Of a stretch of DNA of 64,000 bases, positions 34,393 through 43,511 are shown in pieces. The notes below the pieces were generated by a model, which searched no databases, had not been told where the DNA came from, and saw nothing but the letters and a program-made list of their open reading frames with translations. Both the position numbers and the translations under genes were made by a program. The stretch's first letter is position 1. Each line of letters opens with the position of its first letter. Location: positions 16,638-80,637 of the forward strand of contig JAEWYW010000038.1 in the NCBI GenBank assembly GCA_023458535.1, written 5' to 3'. The stretch is from Bacteroidota bacterium (GTDB lineage Bacteria > Bacteroidota > Bacteroidia > Flavobacteriales > Weeksellaceae).

Positions 34393-35661
34393 TTGAAACG
34401 TAAACTTCTATTTTTCGTAAAAACTATTTTTCCTTCAACACTTACGGAGGCGGTAGTTTTTCTGTTTTTCTTAGTGGCTTATGGTATCTTGGGAACCTAC
34501 ATCGCTTCAAATTTTAGAATTATTTTTGATGACCGAATTCCTTGGGATGCCTACTTTAGTTTCGATAACAGATCTATTGTGCTAACGGGTGGAGGTGTAG
34601 AAAGACATCCGCTGGCGAATTATTTTTTTGATTTCATAAGAAGCCTAGCACTTTATATTTCAGATGGTAAAAAAGATGCTGATTTTAGATTGGCTCTTGC
34701 GTGGTTTTCCAATATTGCAGTTAGTTTAAGTATTGTTCAGGTTTTTAAATACCTAAAAAATATCATTAAACTACCTTTATTCTTATCAGTTCTATTGGTA
34801 GCGCTGTTTGCAATGTTTTCCACCAATATTCTGCTGTCCTTCACTCCAGAAACCTATACTTTTAGCTTGTTTCTGTTGATGATGTTCAATTATTATTCAG
34901 CCTTGAAACTGAGAAATAATCAACCGATTAATGGTTTTGCTTTGGGTGTAACTGCTGTTTCTGTCGGAGGTTTAACCATCACTAATATTGTTAAAGTTTT
35001 TATTCCTGTTCTTTTAGAAGATCAATTATTCAGATCATGGCGAAAATTTTGGTCTGCAACATTGAAGGTGGGACTTTCTGTAATAGCTTTTGTGCTGTTG
35101 TACTTGAATAGGATCAATTTTAATTATCACCTTATATTTTCAAAAACGGGTGAACAGTATGAAAAGTTCTCGCAGCCGAAAGTTACTCCATTGTGGGACA
35201 TGATTTTTTCGTGGTTTTTCGGTGGTAATATGCTTTTTTCAAGTTTTGTAACAAGAGATTACCACAATAAAAAAGGTTTCGAGTACAAAGCATTGTTTAT
35301 GGATGTTTATTCAAGTTGGGTGTCTTATGCTGTTGTTTTTGTTATTCTGGCTTTAATTATTTGGAGCTGTTTTAAAAATTTTAAGAATAAGCTGGTGCAA
35401 ATTTTAGCGATATCTCTTCTTTTTGATGTGGTGATCCATTGTGTATTAAAGTTTGGTTTGCATACTTCTTATATTTATGGAGGTCATTTTGTGTACGTTT
35501 ATCCACTTCTCATCGGTTGGTTGCTCTATGCATATAGACAGAACGGACGAGCGCTTTCATTTCTTACCTGTACAATAACGGTGGTTTTTGTGTATCTCAC
35601 CGTTAATAATCTCTACCGACTCAATGAATTTTTTGATTTTCTAATACGCTACTACCAATAA
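34393..35661 (+). CDS. Polytopic membrane protein of unknown function, TTG start
   Basis: About 422 residues with roughly ten hydrophobic helices and no signal peptide. I do not recognise a catalytic motif; the layout (an early luminal loop DDRIPWDAYFSFDNRSIVLTGGGVERHP followed by helices) is loosely like GT-C glycosyltransferases, and it may belong to a Bacteroidota DUF family such as DUF6080 (from memory, not verified). No ATG is available in the N-terminal part of the frame. I place the start at TTG 34393 because a -7 box TATTTTTG lies at 34373-34380; an earlier TTG at 34327 inside selO would put the box inside the gene. A terminator follows. Confidence 0.7.
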   Translation: MKRKLLFFVKTIFPSTLTEAVVFLFFLVAYGILGTYIASNFRIIFDDRIPWDAYFSFDNRSIVLTGGGVERHPLANYFFDFIRSLALYISDGKKDADFRLALAWFSNIAVSLSIVQVFKYLKNIIKLPLFLSVLLVALFAMFSTNILLSFTPETYTFSLFLLMMFNYYSALKLRNNQPINGFALGVTAVSVGGLTITNIVKVFIPVLLEDQLFRSWRKFWSATLKVGLSVIAFVLLYLNRINFNYHLIFSKTGEQYEKFSQPKVTPLWDMIFSWFFGGNMLFSSFVTRDYHNKKGFEYKALFMDVYSSWVSYAVVFVILALIIWSCFKNFKNKLVQILAISLLFDVVIHCVLKFGLHTSYIYGGHFVYVYPLLIGWLLYAYRQNGRALSFLTCTITVVFVYLTVNNLYRLNEFFDFLIRYYQ

Positions 35662-35684
35662 AAAAACCAGACATTGTCTGGTTT
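35661..35684. terminator. Terminator between the membrane protein and SPOR genes
   Basis: AAACCAGAC and GTCTGGTTT form a perfect 9-base stem with a 3-base loop. The long A run on the left gives the stronger T tract on the minus strand, serving the SPOR gene. Confidence 0.8.
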
Positions 35685-35707
35685 AAAATAAATATGTTGA
35701 AAGCTGA

Positions 35708-36253
35708 TTATTTAGCTTCTACACAGAAAATTCTGTATTGTACTGCAGTAGCAGATTTAAAATATTCTCGGATTCTGCTCAAATCAGCTGCAGCAGTCTG
35801 CTTACTGAAATAACTTCCTGCTAAAACTTTATAATTAGGTCGTAAAGACGCATCTACTTCAACTTTTAAATTTGGGAATCTGTTTCTGAAATAAGACCTC
35901 ACCTCATTCGCTTCCTCATTGCTTTTCACTGTGGTAAGCTGAATCTTGTAGCCCATCATGCGTGGATTCTTTCTGCAAATTTCTGCTTTTGTAAGTTCCC
36001 TGTTGGGCACCATCACTCTTGTAGGTCTTGTGCTGGTAGGGCGATCATCATCATTACTGCTATTGCCTCGAGAAGCAATTGTGCGGCTGCATTTGTCATC
36101 AAGCGCATTTAAAGCATCATTTACCCGCGAGTCCATAGCGATAACGAGCTCAGTTCCCGAGAGGGTGTCTTTTTTAATAATTTGTTGCTGAGCACTCAGT
36201 TGTCCAACAAATATTATTGAAAGTGCTGAAAATAGCTTAATTACATTTTTCAT
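35708..36253 (-). CDS. Secreted SPOR-domain protein
   Basis: A 181-residue periplasmic protein with a Sec signal peptide (about 1-21, ending LSAQQ). A Ser/Arg/Asp-rich linker (about 60-85) leads to a C-terminal SPOR domain (about 100-178): MGYKIQLTTVKSNEEANEVRSYF, LKVEVDASLRPNYKVLAGSYF and AADLSRIREYFKSATAVQYRI follow the paired beta-alpha-beta pattern. SPOR domains bind denuded glycan strands, usually at division sites. A -7 box TAAATTTG lies on the minus strand at 36272-36279. It is divergent from the act operon. Confidence 0.9.
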   Translation of the reverse strand: MKNVIKLFSALSIIFVGQLSAQQQIIKKDTLSGTELVIAMDSRVNDALNALDDKCSRTIASRGNSSNDDDRPTSTRPTRVMVPNRELTKAEICRKNPRMMGYKIQLTTVKSNEEANEVRSYFRNRFPNLKVEVDASLRPNYKVLAGSYFSKQTAAADLSRIREYFKSATAVQYRIFCVEAK

Positions 36254-36385
36254 TAAAATAAAAATTTTTTACAAATTTAAGATAATTAAAAAATTATACC
36301 AAAAAGATTATTTAGAATTAATACAAATTAGTACAGGATGATATTTTCCACTTTGATAATGCTGTTAAATTACTGTTAAAAACAC

Positions 36386-36393
36386 TATTTTTG
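36386..36393 (+). promoter_or_regulatory. -7 box of the act operon
   Basis: TATTTTTG matches TAnnTTTG 48 bases before actA. A TTTG at 36352-36355 is 30 bases away, beyond the usual spacing, so a weak -33 element or an activator is likely. GTTAAA occurs twice just upstream (36364-36380). Confidence 0.5.
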
Positions 36394-36441
36394 CGGAATT
36401 GATTGTATACTCAATAATTTAATAACATCAAGATTAATTAA

Positions 36442-37806
36442 ATGATTAGTTGGAGAAAGCATTACAAAAGAACGTTGGTTGCGATAGGATTATTGCTTAC
36501 AACGAGCGCTTCAATTTATGGACAAGATGGAGATCCTAAAAATGGAGAAAAGCTTTTTAAAGCAAACTGTACAGCCTGTCACGCATTAGATAAACAGGTT
36601 GTTGGGCCGCCTTTAAAAGGTATTGTCGCTAAAGTAAAAGAAGAAGCTGGATTAGGAACAGATTGGCTTCATAAGTGGATTAAAGACAATAAAGCTCTAA
36701 GGGCATCTGGCGACAAATATGCCAATGAAATTTTTGAAAAATACAACAAGTCTGAAATGCAGGTGTTTCCTAATCTATCAGAAAAGGACATCGATGATAT
36801 TTTAGCATATACAACCAATCCTCCAGAACCGGCTCCTGAGCCTGCTGCTGACGCTGCTGCCGCAGGAACAACGCCTGCAAATGGTGCTTCTGCTGGTTTA
36901 GATAAAACTACTTCAAGTACGATTGTTGTGTCTTTGTTAGCGATTGCAGGTTTATTGGTTTGGGTTCTATTCAAGTTAAGACAATTAGTAAAATTACAGC
37001 AAAACGAAGAGTTAAGTGGGCTTGATGCTACAAGAACGAAGTCATTCGGTGAGCTGTATGAAAAATACCAAGTTGTTGGAAAAGTTGTTCTAGGTCTATT
37101 AGCTGTTTTTGCAGTATATGGAATTTGGAACTGGCTAATGTGGATCGGTGTTTATAAAGGATACAGACCTGAGCAGCCTATACATTTCTCTCACAAAATT
37201 CACGCCGGTGAAAACAAAATCGACTGTCAGCTTTGTCACTCAGGTGCTAAATATGGTAAAGTTTCAGAAATTCCTTCTGTAAATGTTTGTATGAACTGTC
37301 ACAGATCTATCTCTGAATACAACGGTAAATATATGGAGCCAGGAAAAGATAAGGCATTCTACGACGGTGAAATCCAGAAGATTTACGCAGCCGCTGGTTG
37401 GGATCCTGAAAAACAACAGTATACAGGTAAAACTACACCAATCGAGTGGACAAGAATTCACAATATGCCAGATTTTGTTTATTTCAATCACTCACAACAC
37501 GTGGTGGCTGGTGAACAGGCAATTATATCTTCATTCAATAAGAAAAATCCTAACAACCAAATTGATGTTGTTTGTAAAGCTTGTCATGGAAAAGTTGATA
37601 CCATGAATGTTGTAAGAATGGCCAATGACTTTACAATGGGATGGTGTATTGAGTGTCACAGAACTACAGAGGTTGACATGAACAACGGTTACAATAAAGA
37701 ATATTTCAAAGACCTGCATGATAAGCTTAAAAAGCAATATGGTAGCGGAACAAAAATTACCGTTGATGCTATCGGTGGTCTTGAATGTGGTAAATGTCAT
37801 TATTAA
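36442..37806 (+). CDS. actA: Alternative complex III subunit A, fused to a monohaem cytochrome c
   Basis: A 454-residue multihaem protein of the quinol-oxidising alternative complex III. After a signal peptide, a monohaem domain carries C43-TA-CH, then a Pro/Ala linker and two membrane helices (about 160-177 and 211-235) and a pentahaem periplasmic domain with CxxCH at 262-266, 283-287, 378-382, 402-406 and 449-453. The last five are the usual ActA set; the first corresponds to an extra cytochrome c domain fused in front, an arrangement known from Bacteroidota. It passes electrons from quinol towards a terminal oxidase. It is the first gene of actABCDEF. Confidence 0.94.
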   Translation: MISWRKHYKRTLVAIGLLLTTSASIYGQDGDPKNGEKLFKANCTACHALDKQVVGPPLKGIVAKVKEEAGLGTDWLHKWIKDNKALRASGDKYANEIFEKYNKSEMQVFPNLSEKDIDDILAYTTNPPEPAPEPAADAAAAGTTPANGASAGLDKTTSSTIVVSLLAIAGLLVWVLFKLRQLVKLQQNEELSGLDATRTKSFGELYEKYQVVGKVVLGLLAVFAVYGIWNWLMWIGVYKGYRPEQPIHFSHKIHAGENKIDCQLCHSGAKYGKVSEIPSVNVCMNCHRSISEYNGKYMEPGKDKAFYDGEIQKIYAAAGWDPEKQQYTGKTTPIEWTRIHNMPDFVYFNHSQHVVAGEQAIISSFNKKNPNNQIDVVCKACHGKVDTMNVVRMANDFTMGWCIECHRTTEVDMNNGYNKEYFKDLHDKLKKQYGSGTKITVDAIGGLECGKCHY

Positions 37807-37828
37807 TAACGAAAAATTAGAAGTATAA

Positions 37829-40800
37829 ATGGCTTCAAACAAAATACAATTCAGAAGTATTCACGAACTAAAAGATCCAGCTTTAAATGCGAAGTTGGCT
37901 CAGAAAGAATTTCAGAATGAAATTCCAGTAGATGAATTTTTGGGTGATGCTGAGAAGATGAATTCTTCCAGTACTTCCAGAAGGGATTTCCTAAAGCTTT
38001 TAGGATTCTCTACTGCTGCAGTTACTTTAGCGGCTTGTGAAGCACCTGTTATTAAAACTATTCCTTATGTGGTAAAACCACACGATATCATTCCAGGGAT
38101 TCCTAATTATTTTGCATCCTCTTATTTTGATGGTTTTGATTTCGCAAGTGTTTTAGTAAAAACAAGAGAAGGTCGTCCTATAAAAATTGAACCTAATCCT
38201 ACTGCTGCAGAAATGGGTAAAACCAATGCAAGAGCACAGGCAAGTGTACTTTCTTTATATGATAACGATAAAGTAAAGCAACCTAAACTTGAAGGTAAAG
38301 ATTCTTCTTTCGATAAAGTAGATGATTACGTTCTTAAAGGTTTAGCTGATACTAATGCTGGAGGTAAAAGAATCGTTGTTCTTTCACACTCTTTCCCTTC
38401 ACCAACTTTTAAAAAGCTTTTTGGGGAATTCAAGGCTAAATATCCTAGCGCTGAGTTGGTAACATACGATGCTTACCCATACGCAGCTAATCTAGATGCT
38501 GCTCAGGAAGTATTTGGACAGAGAGCTTTACCAGTGTATGATCTTTCAAATTCTGAATTGGTCGTTTCTTTCCAAGCGGATTTCTTAGGAGATTTCAATG
38601 CTCAAAGTTTAGAAACTTCTTACGCTGCTGCAAGAAAACCAGGTGCCAACATGTTAAGACACATTCAAGTGGAGTCTAACATGTCTTTAACTGGTGCTAA
38701 TGCAGATTCAAGATACAGATTAAAGCCAAGCGCCGTAAACAAAACTCTAGTAGAAGTTTACAATGGTTTAAATGGCGCTACAAATGATAAATTAGCTGCT
38801 GAAATTGTTAAAGAATTACTTGCAAAAGGTTCTAAAGCTGTTGTTTTAGCTGATGGATCTAAAGCTGCAATTGTTCTTTCACATTTGATCAATCAAAAAT
38901 TAGCGTCTACAGCTTTCACAGGAAAGGCGAGTTTATTAAAAGAGTTCGATGGTGCTAGATATCAAGAGTTTTTATCTTGGGTAAATGCGGGTCAAGTAGG
39001 TACTCTTATCGTAAATAATGTCAATCCTATTTATTCTTCTAACAAAGGAGAAGCTTTCAAAGCAGCTATTGCTAAAGTTCCTCATGTTATCGCATTTGCA
39101 GACAAGAAGAATGAAATGTACAAAGCTGCGAAAGTAGTTATCCCTGTTGCTCACTGGTTAGAGTCTTGGGGAGATATTGCTCCACAAACAGGAGTATACT
39201 CTTTAATGCAGCCAGCTATCCAGAAAGTATTTAAACCAAGACAGCTCGAAGAGTCTTTATTGGTTTGGATCAACGGGAAAGACAGTGCTAAAAATAATTA
39301 CTACAATTATCTTAAAACGAATGCTGCTTCTATCTTAGGAGGAACATCGTTCAACAAAGCTTTATATAACGGTTTTAATGCTGGTTCTACTGTAGGCACA
39401 TTATCTTACGCAGGTGGAAACGCAGCACAGGCCATTGCAGAATTAGGAAACTTCAAAGCTTCTGATTTAGAATTGGTATTGTGCACTAAAACAGCTATTG
39501 GAGATGGTACTCAAGCAAATAACCCTTGGTTGCAAGAATTGCCAGACCCAATTTCAAGATTATCTTGGGATAATTATATTACAATTTCACCAGCTGATGC
39601 TAAGAGATTAGGTATTGAAAATGATCTTAACGCAAGAATGCAGTTAAATGGTGATTTGGTAAATCTTACTGTAAATGGAGTAACACTTAAAGATGTTCCT
39701 GCATTTATCCAACCTGGTCAGGCTGATGGATCTATCGGTCTAGCACTTGGTTATGGTAAAAAAGATTCTGGTAAAGTTGCAGAAACCGGAGTAAATGCTT
39801 ATCCATTATTTGATGGTTCAAACTTGGTTCTTTCAAATGCAAAAATTGAAAAAACAGGTGAAGAGCATGAATTTGCGGGAATGCAGCTTCAAAATACACT
39901 AATGGGTCGTTATGAAATTGCTAAGGAAGTTCCTTTAAGTGATTTTATCAATGTACCATTTGATGATAAACTAAAAGGTTGGAACAAGCCTTTGGAATAT
40001 CATACCATTGGTGGAGCACTTCCAGCAGGTAAAATAGACCTTTGGGACGCTTTTGATGATACCGATGGTCCTCACTTTAACCTATCTGTAGATTTGAACT
40101 CTTGTACAGGTTGTGGAGCATGTATTATTGCTTGTCAGGCTGAAAACAACGTTCCGGTTGTAGGAAAAGAAGAGGTAAGAATGTCTAGAGATATGTATTG
40201 GTTAAGAATTGACCGTTACTATTCTTCAAAAGAGAAAATCGGAAATAAAGATGCTGTAGACAGAGGTCTTAATGTTCCGAATCTTTATGATATCTTAATT
40301 GAACCTAATGAAAGTCCTGATGTAATTTTCCAGCCGGTAATGTGTCAGCACTGTAACCATGCTCCATGTGAAACTGTTTGTCCAGTTGCGGCAACATCAC
40401 ACGGTAAGCAAGGTCAAAACCAAATGGCGTACAATAGATGTATCGGTACAAGATATTGTGCAAACAACTGTCCGTACAAAGTAAGAAGGTTCAACTGGTT
40501 TACTTATAACTTAAATGATAAGTTTGATTACAATCAGAATAATGATTTAGGAAGAATGGTACTTAACCCAGACGTTGTTACAAGAACAAGAGGGGTTATG
40601 GAGAAATGTTCTATGTGTATTCAGATGACTCAGAATGTAATTCTTGAGGCTAAGAAAGAAGGCAGAACTGTTGTTGATGGAGAGTTCCAGACAGCTTGTT
40701 CTAAAGCTTGTTCTACTGGCGCTATGAAGTTCGGGGATATGAATGACAAAGCTTCTGAAGTGAGAAAGTTATACAACGGCAACAGAAGATATACATTGCT

Positions 40801-40873
40801 AGAAGAAATTGGTACTAAACCAAATGTATTCTACCATACTAAAGTGAGAAATAGAAAAGAAAACAACGTTTAA
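37829..40873 (+). CDS. actB: Alternative complex III iron-sulfur subunit B
   Basis: A 1014-residue periplasmic subunit combining a molybdopterin-oxidoreductase-like part (without a cofactor, as in all ActB) and a ferredoxin part. The N-terminus holds a twin-arginine signal (SRRDFLKLLGF, RR at 51-52) ending in a lipobox-like AAC (Cys70). The C-terminal 260 residues carry Cys ligands for one 3Fe-4S and three 4Fe-4S clusters: CTGCGACIIAC, CQHCNHAPCETVCP, CIGTRYCANNCP and CSMCIQMTQ with CSKAC. It wires quinol oxidation in ActC/ActF to the haems. It lies 22 bases after actA. Confidence 0.95.
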   Translation: MASNKIQFRSIHELKDPALNAKLAQKEFQNEIPVDEFLGDAEKMNSSSTSRRDFLKLLGFSTAAVTLAACEAPVIKTIPYVVKPHDIIPGIPNYFASSYFDGFDFASVLVKTREGRPIKIEPNPTAAEMGKTNARAQASVLSLYDNDKVKQPKLEGKDSSFDKVDDYVLKGLADTNAGGKRIVVLSHSFPSPTFKKLFGEFKAKYPSAELVTYDAYPYAANLDAAQEVFGQRALPVYDLSNSELVVSFQADFLGDFNAQSLETSYAAARKPGANMLRHIQVESNMSLTGANADSRYRLKPSAVNKTLVEVYNGLNGATNDKLAAEIVKELLAKGSKAVVLADGSKAAIVLSHLINQKLASTAFTGKASLLKEFDGARYQEFLSWVNAGQVGTLIVNNVNPIYSSNKGEAFKAAIAKVPHVIAFADKKNEMYKAAKVVIPVAHWLESWGDIAPQTGVYSLMQPAIQKVFKPRQLEESLLVWINGKDSAKNNYYNYLKTNAASILGGTSFNKALYNGFNAGSTVGTLSYAGGNAAQAIAELGNFKASDLELVLCTKTAIGDGTQANNPWLQELPDPISRLSWDNYITISPADAKRLGIENDLNARMQLNGDLVNLTVNGVTLKDVPAFIQPGQADGSIGLALGYGKKDSGKVAETGVNAYPLFDGSNLVLSNAKIEKTGEEHEFAGMQLQNTLMGRYEIAKEVPLSDFINVPFDDKLKGWNKPLEYHTIGGALPAGKIDLWDAFDDTDGPHFNLSVDLNSCTGCGACIIACQAENNVPVVGKEEVRMSRDMYWLRIDRYYSSKEKIGNKDAVDRGLNVPNLYDILIEPNESPDVIFQPVMCQHCNHAPCETVCPVAATSHGKQGQNQMAYNRCIGTRYCANNCPYKVRRFNWFTYNLNDKFDYNQNNDLGRMVLNPDVVTRTRGVMEKCSMCIQMTQNVILEAKKEGRTVVDGEFQTACSKACSTGAMKFGDMNDKASEVRKLYNGNRRYTLLEEIGTKPNVFYHTKVRNRKENNV

Positions 40874-40891
40874 ATAATAAATAGGTAAAAA

Positions 40892-42289
40892 ATGTCAGGA
40901 CATTACGAAGCTCCGATCAGGGAACCTTTAATTATTGGCCACAAAACGTATCACGATATTACTGAGGATATTGCTAGGCCTATCGAAGAGAGAGCAGGAA
41001 AATTATGGTGGATTTCACTATATGCTGCATTGGTTCTTTTCATTTACGGATTTGGTTGTATCGCTTACACTATCGGGACAGGTATTGGAGCATGGGGACT
41101 CAACAGAACAATTAACTGGGGTTGGGATATTACCAACTTCGTATGGTGGGTAGGTATCGGTCACGCCGGAACCCTTATCTCCGCAGTATTATTATTATTT
41201 AGACAGCGTTGGAGAATGTCTGTAAATAGATCTGCAGAAGCGATGACTATTTTTGCAGTTGTGCAGGCAGCTATCTTCCCTGTTATCCACATGGGTAGAG
41301 TTTGGGTTGGTTACTGGGTTTTCCCTTTACCAAACCAGTTTGGTTCACTTTGGACAAACTTCAACTCGCCTCTACTTTGGGACGTATTCGCTATCTCAAC
41401 GTATTTCTCAGTATCTACTGTATTCTGGTTCATGGGACTTATCCCAGACTTTGCAATGATTAGAGATAGAGCAAAAACGCCTTTCACAAAAAAGATCTAT
41501 ACCTTCCTAGCATTCGGATGGGGTGGTAAAGCGAAACACTGGCAAAGATTTGAAGAGCTATCTTTGGTTCTTGCAGGTTTAGCAACACCACTTGTATTCT
41601 CGGTACACACCACGGTATCATTCGACTTCGCAACGTCGGTAATTAAAGGATGGCACTCAACTATCTATCCTCCTTACTTCGTTGCTGGGGCAATCTTCTC
41701 AGGATTCGCAATGGTACAAACACTATTGTTGGTTGCGAGAAAAGTTTGCCACTTAGAAGACTACATCACCATGTATCATATCGAGATTATGAACATCGTA
41801 ATCATCTTAACAGGTGGTATGGTAACAGTAGCTTATGCTTGTGAATATTTTATCGCTTGGTATTCAGGATCAAGATTCGAAGATTTCGTTTACTTATCTC
41901 CTGGTGCAGCAACTGGTCCTTACTGGTGGGCATTCTGGGCGCTAATTATTTGTAACTTGGTAGTGCCAGCATTATTCTGGTTCAAGAGAGTAAGAACAAA
42001 TATCATTGCAACATTTATTATTGCATTAATCATTAATATCGGTATGTGGTTTGAGCGTTTTGATATCATCGTTATCAACCTTTCTAGAGACTACTTACCA
42101 GGATCTTGGACAATGTTTAAACCAACTATTATCGACGTTGGGGTTTACTTAGGAACTATCGGATTCTTCTCAGTATTGTTCCTACTTTACGCAAGAACAT
42201 TCCCTGTAATTGCACAGGCTGAATTGAAATCTATCTTGAAAATTTCAGGTGAAACTTATAAAGCAAAAGAAGGAGATGAGCACCACTAA
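40892..42289 (+). CDS. actC: Alternative complex III membrane subunit C (NrfD/PsrC family)
   Basis: A 465-residue polytopic protein with about ten helices, the main quinol-binding and proposed proton-pathway subunit, homologous to ActF. Family features include the N-terminal PLIIGHKTYHDITEDIARPIEERAG, WWVGIGHAGTLISAVLLLF, FSVHTTVSFDFATSVIKGWHSTIYPPYFVAGAIFSG and YEFFIAWYSG. It starts 18 bases after actB. The actD ATG lies 14 bases inside its 3' end. Confidence 0.96.
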   Translation: MSGHYEAPIREPLIIGHKTYHDITEDIARPIEERAGKLWWISLYAALVLFIYGFGCIAYTIGTGIGAWGLNRTINWGWDITNFVWWVGIGHAGTLISAVLLLFRQRWRMSVNRSAEAMTIFAVVQAAIFPVIHMGRVWVGYWVFPLPNQFGSLWTNFNSPLLWDVFAISTYFSVSTVFWFMGLIPDFAMIRDRAKTPFTKKIYTFLAFGWGGKAKHWQRFEELSLVLAGLATPLVFSVHTTVSFDFATSVIKGWHSTIYPPYFVAGAIFSGFAMVQTLLLVARKVCHLEDYITMYHIEIMNIVIILTGGMVTVAYACEYFIAWYSGSRFEDFVYLSPGAATGPYWWAFWALIICNLVVPALFWFKRVRTNIIATFIIALIINIGMWFERFDIIVINLSRDYLPGSWTMFKPTIIDVGVYLGTIGFFSVLFLLYARTFPVIAQAELKSILKISGETYKAKEGDEHH

Positions 42290-42797
42290 AATAGTATACG
42301 GACTTTATGCTGATGACGACGATTTGATGAACGGCGTTAGAGCATTCAATGATAAAGGAATAAAAATAAACGAAGTTTATACTCCATTTCCAGTTCACGG
42401 ACTAGATAAAGCTTTAGGTTTAAAGAAAACTAGAATTTCTGATGCTGCTTTTATCTATGGTGTATATGGTGTTACGATAGGTGCTTTGGTTACTTATTAT
42501 ACCATGATTCACGATTGGCCTCAAAATATTGGTGGTAAACCATCATTCGATTGGGGACATAATATGCCGGCTTTCGTAGTTCCAATGTTTGAATTAATGG
42601 TATTTTGTGCAGCACACATGATGTCTTGGACTTTCTTAATCAGAAATAAAATGTATCCTGGTTGTCCTCCACAAAACCCAGATCCAAGAACTACAGATGA
42701 TAAGTTTATGATGGAATTTGTAACTGATGATGTAGAATCTGTAAAACAGTTGCTAGTAGAAACTGGAGTTGAAGAAATAACTGTAAAAGACGCGTAA
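42276..42797 (+). CDS. actD: Alternative complex III subunit D (DUF3341)
   Basis: A 173-residue membrane protein with two helices (about 60-80 and 100-122), matching DUF3341/ActD: KIVYGLYADDDDLMNGV, the TPFPVHGLDKALGLKKTRI motif and the VPMFELMVF helix. It is a small structural subunit of the complex without redox centres. The ATG at 42276, preceded directly by AGGAG, overlaps the end of actC by 14 bases; the longer frame from 42249 is rejected. Confidence 0.94.
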   Translation: MSTTKIVYGLYADDDDLMNGVRAFNDKGIKINEVYTPFPVHGLDKALGLKKTRISDAAFIYGVYGVTIGALVTYYTMIHDWPQNIGGKPSFDWGHNMPAFVVPMFELMVFCAAHMMSWTFLIRNKMYPGCPPQNPDPRTTDDKFMMEFVTDDVESVKQLLVETGVEEITVKDA

Positions 42798-42798
42798 G

Positions 42799-43500
42799 AT
42801 GAAAAAGAATATTTTAAAGATTACAGCAGTTCTAGGTTTCACTACAGTTTTATTAAACTCTTGTGGTCCTAAAGAAAATACACCTCTTGTATATTTCCCA
42901 GATATGTACTTCCCAGTAGCTTATGATCCTTTGATGAAAGCTCAAGATGCATACTCTAAACATGAAAACGAAATTCCAGCATTTGTTAAAAATGGCGGAG
43001 CAACAGGAATGGCTCCTGTAGACGGAACCGTTTCTCAAAATAAAGACGGAGTTATTGGAGCTAATTATGGTAAAGCATTGACACCTGATCAGTATAATGC
43101 TGGTTACGATGCTTCGAAGGGTGTTTCTGTATCACCTTTAGATCCTAAGAATAGAGAGAAAGACTTGGAAAGAGGAAAAATCTTGTTCGATCACACATGT
43201 TCTGCTTGTCATGGTACTGGTGGTGATGGACAAGGTCCAATCGTACAAAGTGGAGCATATTCAGGAGTTCCTAATTATGCAGATAGAGAAATTACAGTAG
43301 GTTCTGTACATTATGTTTTAACACATGGTAGAAATACAATGGGATCTTATGCAGGACAATTGCTTCCTGGTGACCGTTGGAGAGTAGCTATGTATGTAAT
43401 GGATGCATTTAAGAAAGGTGCCGTGGCTCCCGCAGCTGCAGCAACTACAGGAGCAGCTCCAGCAGAAACAGACACCAAAACAGAAACCGCAACTAAATAA
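42799..43500 (+). CDS. actE: Alternative complex III cytochrome c subunit E
   Basis: A 233-residue lipoprotein with lipobox NSC (Cys22) and one haem c site (C134-SA-C137-H138) in LFDHTCSACHGTGGDGQGP. A likely axial Met is in GRNTMGSYAGQL. It is the monohaem ActE subunit, probably the electron exit. The C-terminal 25 residues are an Ala/Thr/Glu-rich tail. It starts 1 base after the actD stop. Confidence 0.95.
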   Translation: MKKNILKITAVLGFTTVLLNSCGPKENTPLVYFPDMYFPVAYDPLMKAQDAYSKHENEIPAFVKNGGATGMAPVDGTVSQNKDGVIGANYGKALTPDQYNAGYDASKGVSVSPLDPKNREKDLERGKILFDHTCSACHGTGGDGQGPIVQSGAYSGVPNYADREITVGSVHYVLTHGRNTMGSYAGQLLPGDRWRVAMYVMDAFKKGAVAPAAAATTGAAPAETDTKTETATK

Positions 43501-43511
43501 AAAGAAAAGAA

